From Heterohyrax brucei (Eukaryota > Chordata > Mammalia > Hyracoidea > Procaviidae), in contig CM053162.1 in the NCBI GenBank assembly GCA_028571685.1, forward strand, positions 6,762,001 to 6,826,000: DNA of 64,000 bases. The letters run 5' to 3'. The notes below the pieces were generated by a model. The model had not been told where the DNA came from. It was given only the letters and a program-made list of their open reading frames with translations, and did not search any database. Below, one piece after another: positions 55,893-64,000 of this stretch. Made by a program: the position numbers and the translations under genes. Each line of letters opens with the position of its first letter. Position 1 is the stretch's first letter.

Positions 55893-56810
55893 CTTTTTGA
55901 GTCTTGAACAGAAACTCCCTTGAAGTTATCTTCAAACTAAACAATGGATTAGCTGAATTATTAAAGAATGTTCACTTTGAATATTGCACTCTTTTAAAAA
56001 ATTATCTATATCGAGTCAAAATGACATGAGTAACTCTGAAGCATAAATGAGTGGTCTATGGGCTAGTGAGTCTAAGTCAATGATGGTAAAACAATATGGA
56101 GAGAGTCAGAGAGCACGGTAGCATAATGCGGAGGATACAACCGGTGTCATCAAACGTACCTAAAGAAATTGCTGAATGTATGATCTGCTGTGCACATTTT
56201 TACCAAAGAATAAAACAAACAAAATGAAACTGGGAACCAAAAGTAAAAGAGGAGACTTGATGAAAATTTCAGTTACTGTCATAAAGGAGAGATTTGAAAT
56301 AAACTCCATAAATGCCAAGGGAAAGGGACAAAGTAACTAAAGCATTTAAGTACATACTGAATACGAAAGATGAAGGGAATGCTGTATAAGAAAACTACTA
56401 GCCTTGAAACAATGTATTTAATAAATACATTTAAAAAGTAATGAAATGCATAATAGAGGAGACTCACAAAATTAAGAAATAACTGAGTCTCCATGTTTCA
56501 CAAAAACAAACAAAAAATCTTTCAGAATGAGTGATGAAAAAACATTATCTTTCAGAATGATTGATAAATAAACATATCCTTATTAAATAATGTTAAAACC
56601 TAGATGAAGATAGACTTCCTCTGGCACCCTGAATTAAAAAAAAAAAAAGTTGTTACCAGGAAAAAAATGAGGTAAATAAACACAAGCTAATCTTATACTT
56701 TTATATGATAACGTTCAACGCAACATGACAACAGAGCAATGTATATCGAGATTTTATGGAAATAATATATAATCCCCAAATACTGTGGCACCCAGTTTGT
56801 CTTGAATGTT
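55893..56810. other. AT-rich stretch, unassigned
   Basis: May be an old repeat (the segment GAGAGAGTCAGAGAGCACGG has a repeat-like look), but I cannot name it. A-run at about 56637-56648. Confidence 0.35.
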
Positions 56811-56811
56811 T

Positions 56812-57186
56812 GTCGTCATCAACTGTCATGGAGCCGTCCTCTGGCACGTGTTAACCCCCCATGCAACAGGACAAAACACTTCCCAATCCTGCACCATCGC
56901 CGTGATTGGTCATGGATCACGCTGTTGTGATCTGTAAGATTTTTACTGGAAGTAGATTTTAGGAAGTAGATCAGCAAGCCTTTGTTCCTAATTTGTCTTA
57001 GTCTAGAAGTTCCACTGAAACTTGCTCTGCATCATAGCAACATAGGCCTCCAATATTAGATGCTGACCACTATGTTGATGGCACTTGGCTGGCTGGCATG
57101 AGGTACATTGGCTGAGAACTGAACCCAGACTCCTGAGTGGAAGATGAGAATCCCACCAGCAAACCACCACTGTCTCCTGTCTTAAA
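56812..57186 (-). mobile_element. tRNA-Gly-like SINE, antisense
   Basis: GTTTGTCGTCATCAACTGTC, AATCCTGCACCATCGCCGTG, GTCTTAGTCTAGAAGTTCCA, GAGGTACATTGGCTGAGAAC and GAACCCAGACTCCTGAGTGG end with the antisense glycine-tRNA-like head. A GATGGCACTTGG piece at about 57069-57085 may be another tail-type insert. Confidence 0.8.
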
Positions 57187-57449
57187 AGCAATGGATATAT
57201 TCTCAAACATATAAGAACACCTGAGGCAATCAAAATGAAGAGAAGAAGGAGGTGAAAGACTTTTTCCTTGTAAAACCTGGATGCATTTAAATTTATAATT
57301 AGCACTAAATGATTATGGAAATTGTGGTAATAATAGTACATAACAATGAAAATATAATGACATAATTAACAGAGAATGGAAAGAAATATTAAAGTGTTTA
57401 TTACCACAGCCTTTTCAGTCTATGTGGAAAACACGTAGTTTAAAAAATT
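57187..57449. other. Single-copy stretch
   Basis: No recognised feature. Confidence 0.45.
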
Positions 57450-58485
57450 ACCCTTTGGCATGGCCAAATTGGTGGAATAGTCAAATGCTTTCTGTGATCC
57501 CTCTTACAACAAAGAACAATGATAACAACAACAACAACAAAAGTGACTCAATTACAGATGTTTGTCTAGGAGCCCTTAGCTTCAAAGGCAAAGTTGAGGT
57601 GTCAGACTGAGCAGCAGGGGCAGGGAAGAAATTTCATAAGCAGCAATGAGTTGCCAGACCTGCTATGGCAGTAATTTATATCACACAACCCAAGATTCAC
57701 TACAGTGAGTGTGGTGAGGGAAAAAGCGGCATTCAGGAAGTGTTTCCACATCCGGAGGGACTGAGCAGAGGGGAGTCCTCTCATGCCTCCAGAATCAGGG
57801 AAAAGTGGAGCTCAACCAGCAAAAGATAAGAACCTCTGTCTATTCATCCATACTACCTTGCTGACCAAAAAGTATCCCTTTGGGAAAAATCTTTCTTCCA
57901 TTTACCTTCTTTACTGCCTGCTGTGCACTGAATCTGAGTCAGCTTCAGACACTGAAGTATCCACTGGGCTGGAAGTTGGACTTGTCAAGTGCCCCGAGCC
58001 ACTCTACTAGCCTTGGGAAGGGACCAAAAAAGAAAAAAATAATCTGCCAACTATCTTAGGCTAGGAACTCAAGGCAGTAACTGTTCCTTTGCTTAGGTAC
58101 AGACATAAGGCATCCATAGACTTTGCATTCCTTTCAACTCGGCACAGACCTGTGTGGGCTGATTTCAACAACATAGGCCCTCATTAGCACAGTACAACAG
58201 AGTATATACCTGAAGTCTAACCTCAACTGTTTCAGGTATATGATGGAGAGGCAAGTTTGTGACATTTGACACTTCTCTGCCTATTAAGCAGAGTCCTCAC
58301 CTACCAACATCAGGGGCTTGGGGACTGGTGGCTTCATCCATGACACCTAGCCACTTGTGTCAGAGGTCCAAAAACAAGTGGAGCATCCCATTTCTGATAG
58401 CCAACAGCACTAGGTGCCCAAAATCCAGCTGCAAAAACCATCTATCTACATGCTCTAGGGAATTGCAACACATTATCCTTACAGA

Positions 58486-58523
58486 CACTCAGCCAAGCCA
58501 GCCAAGTGCCGTCGAGCACTCAG
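58486..58523 (-). repeat. AfroSINE-tail micro-insertion in the L1 5' region
   Basis: A 24-bp insert (58493-58516: CCAAGCCAGCCAAGTGCC then GTCGAG) between copies of CACTCAG (58486-58492 and 58517-58523). Confidence 0.75.
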
Positions 58524-59557
58524 GGATGGCTATTAGTCCCCTGCCTTGCTCAGTGCATGACCTCCTACTGCAGGCGGTATCTGTGCCTACATCATCATAC
58601 TTGTCCATCTAGGACTGGGATAGCCTGTGTCACACACTTGGAGACCAAATACCTATATAACACCTATCCACACAAAATAAATAAATGGATTCCTGGACTC
58701 ACATACCTAGTATAGCTGAAACCATCTGGTGACAGGATGTTAGAGCTTCAAAGACCCACAATAATCAAAGTAGCTCACATGAGCTGCGTATTTGAGCATA
58801 TCAAAACAAAACAAAACAAGAAACTGGGACAGAGTAAACAAGCATAAAGCAAATACAACAACTTATTGATGGCTCAGAGACAATACTCAAAATCCAGTCA
58901 CATAAAGAAGCAGACCATGATGACTTCAGCAAGCTCCCAAAATAAACAATCAAGAAAGTGTTATCTTCCAGATGGAAATAACTTCCAGGAATTAGCTGCT
59001 GTAGGATACAAAAGATTTGTATACAGAACTCTTTAGTAGATCAGGCAAAATGCAGAACAAGCCAAGAAAGACACAGATAAAGCAGCAGAGACACTTAGAG
59101 AAGAGCATAATGATGAATTTAACAAGCTGCAAGAATCCACACTGACAAATAGAAATTCAGAAGATTTAACAATGAAATTCCAGAATTAGACAACTCAGTA
59201 GAAAGTTATACGAGCAAAATAGAGGCAACAGAAGTCAGAGTTAGTGAAACTGAAGACAAAACACTTGACACTAACATGTTTGAGGAAAAATCAGATTAAA
59301 GAATTTAAAAAGAATGATGAAATCATAAGAATTACATGGGACTCTATAAAGAGGAATAACGTATGAGTGACTGGAGTACTAGAACTGGAGAAAGAGTAAC
59401 AGAAAATAGAGAGAGAACTGTCCAAGATTTGTTGGTAGAAAACTTCCCTGATATCATGGAAGATGCAAAGATATCTATTGAAGATGCTCATGGAACTCCG
59501 CACAAGGTAGATCCTAAAATAAAACCACTAAGACATTATAGTCAAATTTACCAATCC

Positions 59558-59609
59558 CAAAGATAAAGAAGTCAGATCCAACTCGACAGCACTTGGCAAA
59601 GATAAAGAA
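59558..59609 (+). repeat. AfroSINE 3'-end micro-insertion with perfect 13-bp duplication
   Basis: A 26-bp insert (59571-59596: GTCAGATCCAACTCGACAGC then ACTTGG) is flanked by perfect CAAAGATAAAGAA copies at 59558-59570 and 59597-59609. It contains only the SINE terminus, in sense, with no poly(A). Confidence 0.92.
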
Positions 59610-59977
59610 ATAATTTCAAGAGTGACCAGGTATAAATGAAAAGTCATCTGCAAAGAAGAGTCAATACAATTAACCTTGGACTACTCAGCAAAAAAAAACC
59701 TGTAGGCAACAAGGCAATGGGTTGACATATATAAAGGGCTGAAGAAAAAAAAATTGTCAGCCAAAAATTATACATCCAGAAAAATTGTCTCTTAAATACG
59801 GTGATGAAGTTAAGACACTTCCAGATAAACAGATGTTTAGGAAATATGCAAAAACCAAACCATACTTAGAAGAAATAATAAAGGGAGTAAAAGCAGCAAA
59901 CAACCTAAGACTGGAAGACAAGACAGAGCAACTAGTTATCAACACAGACGGGGAAATCACAATAATAAATGCAAGCT

Positions 59978-61574
59978 GTGGCTGTTGTTAAGTGCCGTCA
60001 AGTGAGTCTCTACACATAGAAACCCTATGAACAACAGAATAAAACACTGTCTGGCCTGTGCCATGCCCAGAATCATTTTTTAAAAAGCCCATTGTTGCAG
60101 TTACTGTATCAGTCCATCTTGTTGAATGTCTGTCTCTTTTTTATTGAGTATCTATTTCACCAAGCATGATGTCCTTCTCCAGGGGTTGATCCCTCCTGAT
60201 AACATGGCCAAAGAACGTAGGGCACAATCTTGCCATCTTTGCTTCTTGCCACCTGCTTGTGTTTCTTCAGAACAGATCTGTTTGTTCTTTTGGCAGTCCC
60301 TGGTACATTCAATATTCTTCTCCAATACCACAGTTCAAAGGCATCAATAATCCTTCTGTCTTCCTAATTTATTGTTCAGCTTTTGTATACATATGATACC
60401 ATTGAAAGTACAATGGCTTGGGTCAGGTGCACCTTAGTCTTCAAAGTGACATCTTTATTTTTCAACACTTTAAAGAAGTCCTTTGCAGCAGATTTTTCAG
60501 TGCAGTGTGTCTTTTGATTTCTTGACTGCTGCTTCTATGGGAATTGATTGTGGAACCTAGTAAAATGAAATCCTTGACAACTTCAATCCTTTCTCCACTT
60601 ATCATGACATTGCTCACTGGACCATTTGTGAGGATTTTTGTTTTATTGATGTTGAAGAACAACGTGTAGTGACACTGTGGTCTTTCATTTTCATCAGTAA
60701 ATGTTTCAAAACCTCGTCACTTTCAGATAGCAAGGTTGTGCCATCTGCGTGATAGCCAAGCCAAGTACCGTCGAGTCGGAATGATACAGGTTGTTAATTA
60801 GTTTTCCTTCAATCCTAATTCCCTGTTCTTCTTCATCTAGTCCAGCTTCTTAGATTACTTCCTTGGCATACAAATTGAAATGGTATGATGAAATGATACA
60901 ACCTTGGCATACACCTTTCCTGATTTTAAACCATGCAGTGTCTCCTTGTTCTGTTTGCACAATTGCCTTTTGATCCATGTACAGATTACTCACAAGCACA
61001 ATTAAGTGTTCTGGAATTCCTATTCTCCACAGTGTTATCCATAATTTGTTATGGTTCACAAAGTCAAATGTTTTTTGCATAGTAAATGAAACATAGGTAA
61101 ACATCTTGCTGGTATTCTTTGCTTTCAGCCAAGACCCATCTGATATCGGCAATAATATTCCTGGTTCCATTTACTCTTCTGAATTTGGCATGAATTTCTG
61201 AAAGCTGCTTATCAGTATACTGCTGCAGTTGCTTTCAAATGATCTCCAGCAAAATTTTATTTGCGTGTTATGTTAATGACACAGTTTGAAAATTTCTGAA
61301 TTCTAATGGATCACCTTTCTTGGGAATAGGCATAAGTATGGATCCTTTTCAGTCCAGTGGCCATGTAGCTGTCTTCCAGTTGTCTTGGCAGAGACTAACG
61401 AGCACTTCTAGTGCTGCATCCATTTGTTGAAATATTTCAGCTGCTATTCCATCAATTCCTGGATCCTTGTTTTCTATCAATGCCTTCAATGGAACTTTGA
61501 CTTCTTTCTTCAGTACCATTAGTTCCTGATCATGTGATAACTCTTTAAATGGCTGAACATCAACCCGTTCCTTG
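59978..61574 (-). mobile_element. RTE LINE, antisense, 1.6 kb
   Basis: From its tail at the left (GTGGCTGTTGTTAAGTGCCG) through the C-terminal region, the reverse transcriptase trace (ISSYHFNLYAKEVI readable on the minus strand near 60850-60890) and further 5' sequence up to 61574, where a sense SINE begins. It is 5'-truncated. Frames of up to 106 codons survive between stops. Confidence 0.93.
60750..60786 (-). repeat. AfroSINE-tail micro-insertion inside the RTE
   Basis: A 27-bp insert (60755-60781: GCCAAGCCAAGTACCGTCGA then GTCGGAA) between TGATA copies. Other RTE copies lack it at this position. Confidence 0.8.
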
Positions 61575-61727
61575 GAGATCATGGTGGCATAGTGTTTAAG
61601 TACTACATCTGTTAACCAAAAGTTTGGTAGTTCAAATCTGCCAGGTGATCCTTGGAAATTCTATGGGCAGTTCTACTCTGTCCTAGAGGGTTGCTATGTG
61701 TTGGAATTGAATTGACTTCAGTGTTTC
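61575..61727 (+). mobile_element. AfroSINE, sense, joined to the RTE 5' end
   Basis: ATGGTGGCATAGTGTTTAAG, GTTCAAATCTGCCAGGTGAT, CCTTGGAAATTCTATGGGCA and GAATTGAATTGACTTCAGTG: a complete copy. No private target duplication is visible; the outer duplication AAATGCAAGCT / AAATCCAAGCT encloses both this SINE and the RTE. Confidence 0.88.
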
Positions 61728-62133
61728 AAATCCAAGCTAAAACACTGAAAATAGGGAAAGATAAACATAATTATGTAAAAGATGAAAACACTAAAACAAG
61801 CAAAACAAAGGGACTCAAAGTGTAGTCATAGATCTTTCATAGGGTGAGGAAGTCAAGGTAATGTAAAGAAACAAAAGATGGGTTTAAACTTTGAAAAACA
61901 AGTGTAAATATTAAGTGAAATACAAAGGAAACCAACAGTCCTATATATCAAAATAAAAAAACAAGAAAATCACAGATACTTGGCAAATGCAAAATGAACA
62001 ACAGTGAAAAAGATGAAAGGAAAATACCTAAAGAAAAATGATTCCACCCAAAAAGTGGAACAAAGAAACTGTCAACAACACACAAAAAAGGTATCAAAAT
62101 AACAGCAGTAAAATTATACCTATCAATAATTAT

Positions 62134-62180
62134 GCCAAATGTCAGATTCGACTCAACAGCACTTGGCACTTGGCTAAATG
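62134..62180 (+). repeat. AfroSINE 3'-end micro-insertion, sense
   Basis: A 31-bp insert (62142-62172: TCAGATTCGACTCAACAGCA then CTTGGCACTTG) between GCCAAATG (62134-62141) and GCTAAATG (62173-62180), within L1 sequence. Confidence 0.8.
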
Positions 62181-62384
62181 AAATAATGCACCAATAAAGA
62201 GTCAGTTAGTAGTAGAGCAGATTAAAGAAACATGATCTGTCAAATACTGTTTATGTCTGCTAGAGACACACCTTAGACTTAAAGACACAAACTAAAAGTC
62301 AAAGGATGAAAAGTATTTATCAAGTAAACAATAATTAAACAAGTCTGTAAGTGGTAATATTAATTTCTAACATAATAGACCTGT

Positions 62385-63050
62385 CTTAGTCATCTAGTGC
62401 TGCTATAATTAAAAAAATAAAATAAAAAAGTGGATGGCTTTAAAAAAAGAAATTTTATTCTGTCACATTCCAGTAGGCTACAAGTCCAAATTTAGGATGT
62501 AAACTTCAAGAACATGCTTCCTCTGTTGACACTGGAGAAAGATTTTTGTTGTCAATCTTCCCCTGAACTGGGAGCTTCTCAAGGGCAGGGACCCTGACCC
62601 AGGTAGTATGCACACTGCTCCAGTTACTACAACTTGGTGGCATGAGGTCCCAACACTCTGTTTGATTCCCTTTCCTTTATAATCTAGGGGATTTTCTCAA
62701 AGCACAATATAATTATTACACTTTGAGTCCTGCCCTACCAACACAACTGCCACCCACCCTCCCTCATTAACATCATAGAGGCAGGGTTTATAGCTCATAG
62801 AAACATCACACAACACCAGGAATCATAGCCTAGGCAAATTAATACACATTTTTGGAGGGATACAATTCAATCCCTTCTACCCCACCCTTTGACCCCCAAA
62901 TCACATCCTTGCAAGTTGTAAAACATATGCACCCATCATAGCAAAAATCTTAAGTCCAAGTCCAAAATTCAAAAATTATTCAACTGTGAAGTCTAGAACA
63001 TAAGTTATGTACTTCCAACTCAAAGGATAAAAACAATATCTATCAAACAA
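62385..63050 (-). mobile_element. MaLR-like LTR plus a little internal sequence, antisense
   Basis: CTGTCTTAGTCATCTAGTGC, GGCTACAAGTCCAAATTTAG, GGCATGAGGTCCCAACACTC, GGAATCATAGCCTAGGCAAA and GGGATACAATTCAATCCCTT form a complete antisense LTR to about 62875. The following CACATCCTTGCAAGTTGTAA and AAGTCCAAGTCC resemble the adjoining internal region. No viral coding sequence is seen. Confidence 0.75.
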
Positions 63051-63214
63051 CAGTCAGACAAGAGGAAAAGTGACAATGCTAATTTCTGACAAAATAGACG
63101 TTAAATTAAAATCAATCAAAGTGGAATTAAGAAGGACATTACATAAGGATTAAAGAGTCACTACACCAGGAAGACATAATATATATTTGCACTGTCAAAG
63201 AGAAAAACCAAAAA

Positions 63215-63362
63215 ATCCAAACCCACTGTCATCTAGTTGGGTCCAACCTATAGTGACTCTAGAGGTCAGAGTAGAACTGCTCCAGAGAGTTTCCAAGGAG
63301 TGCCTGGCAGATTTGAACTGCTGACCTTTTGGTTAACAGATATAACACTTACTCTCTGCCAT
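63215..63362 (-). mobile_element. AfroSINE, antisense, in the L1
   Basis: CCAAACCCACTGTCATCTAG, GTCAGAGTAGAACTGCTCCA, GTTTCCAAGGAGTGCCTGGC, AGATTTGAACTGCTGACCTT and CTTACTCTCTGCCA: tail to A box in antisense. Confidence 0.9.
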
Positions 63363-64000
63363 AGGACTTCAAAATACATAAAACAAACTCTAACAGCATT
63401 GAAAAGAGAGACAGAGCTCCAAAATAATAGTAGGAGACTTCTACATACCATTTTGTATGAAAGGACAGAACATCTAGAAAGAAGTTCTATAAAGACATGG
63501 AAAAATCTAAATGAGATAAACCAACCAACTTGACTTTATAGATATATACAGAACACTCCACCCAACAGCAGCTAATCATGTTATCTTTTGTAACAAACAT
63601 GGAACAGTCTTCAGAGTAGACTACGTATTAGGCCATAAGGTAGGCCTTAACAGAATGCAAAGCATCAAAATATTACAAAACATCTTTTCGGGCCATGAAG
63701 CTATAAAAGTAGAAATCAGTAACAGAAAAAGCAAGGTGGAAAAATAAAAAAATCAGATACATGGAAACTGAATGACACCTTGCTCAAAAAATACTGGGTT
63801 ATAGAAGGAATTAAAGATAGAATAAAGGAACTCACAGAATCAAATAAGAATGAAAATGCATCTTACCAGATTCTTTGGAACACAGCAAAAGCTGGGCTCA
63901 GAGGTCAAATTATAGTAATAAATGTATGCGTTCAAAAAGAACAAAGGACCAAAATCAAATCATTAACTCTATAACCTGAAGGAATAGAAAGAGAATAGCA

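Larger units (their letters stand above)
57452..64000 (+). pseudogene. L1 LINE with 5' region, ORF1 and ORF2 5' part, broken and nested
   Basis: Begins near TGGCATGGCCAAATTGGTGG, the type of sequence found at the 5' end of mammalian L1 RNA, and runs off the right edge. The ORF1 trace is clearest at about 59420-59560, where VENFPDIMEDAKISIEDAHG is readable as the ORF1 C-terminal domain. Endonuclease-domain traces follow SINE and LTR interruptions (63.4-63.7 kb), and the segment after it at 63780-63974 (LLKKYWVIEGIKDRIKELTE) starts the ORF2 middle. Stops and shifts abound. Insertions: RTE/SINE pair 59978-61727, LTR about 62385-63050, SINE 63215-63362, and micro-insertions at 58493, 59571 and 62142. 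Confidence 0.85.

Noticed and set aside
1..64000. CRISPR array, operon, integrase or other prokaryotic system
   Set aside because: No regularly spaced repeats, no ribosome binding sites before long frames, and the repeat content is clearly mammalian.

Overview
This window is intergenic or intronic DNA from a placental mammal of the superorder Afrotheria, most likely an elephant or a close relative. That call rests on the repeats. There are about twenty tRNA-derived SINEs of the AfroSINE type (sense copies open with a CCTGGTGGTGTAGTGG-like box and end in a TTTGG/CTTGG-type tail rather than poly(A)), long fragments of a BovB-related RTE LINE with CAACAACAAC tails, a second SINE with a tRNA-Gly-like head, and L1 copies with a G-rich 3' UTR of the elephant type. 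All family names are by recognition; no database search was run. There is no bacterial-style gene content, and nearly every open frame is a repeat remnant or chance.

Layout. 1-8.5 kb: an RTE tail, old MIRs, several AfroSINEs, a TG microsatellite and a strong CTCF-like motif near 4.5 kb, then a GC-richer single-copy stretch. 8.5-18.6 kb: two MaLR-type LTRs, a CA microsatellite, low-repeat blocks that may be conserved non-coding DNA (about 7.4, 9.3 and 11.1 kb), and one exon-like frame on the minus strand at 12.9-13.2 kb, the only credible host coding candidate. 18.7-31.3 kb: two 5'-truncated L1 elements in the same orientation, an RTE copy and two tRNA-Gly-like SINEs. 31.3-46 kb: MER5-like hAT MITEs, MIRs, an ERVL-type LTR split by a SINE, and RTE copies on both strands. 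46-50 kb: a nested complex with a mariner inverted repeat, an RTE split by an L1, which is itself split by three SINEs, and a large palindromic TA/CA tract with 47-bp perfect arms. 50-57 kb: MIR fragments, a Z-DNA-prone tract and single-copy DNA. 57.4-64 kb: an L1 that keeps its 5' region, broken by an RTE-SINE pair, an LTR and a SINE, running off the right edge.

Most unusual observations. (1) Tiny insertions of about 8-40 bp made only of the AfroSINE 3' tail, several flanked by clean target-site duplications and scattered through older L1 and RTE copies. (2) A 420-bp palindrome with 47-bp perfect arms around an alternating TA/CA tract. (3) A mariner remnant arranged as an inverted repeat. 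(4) An RTE fragment joined 5'-to-5' to a SINE inside one apparent target-site duplication. I found no evidence of a new multi-gene system. The retrotransposon layering, especially the tail-only insertions, is the most promising thing here.
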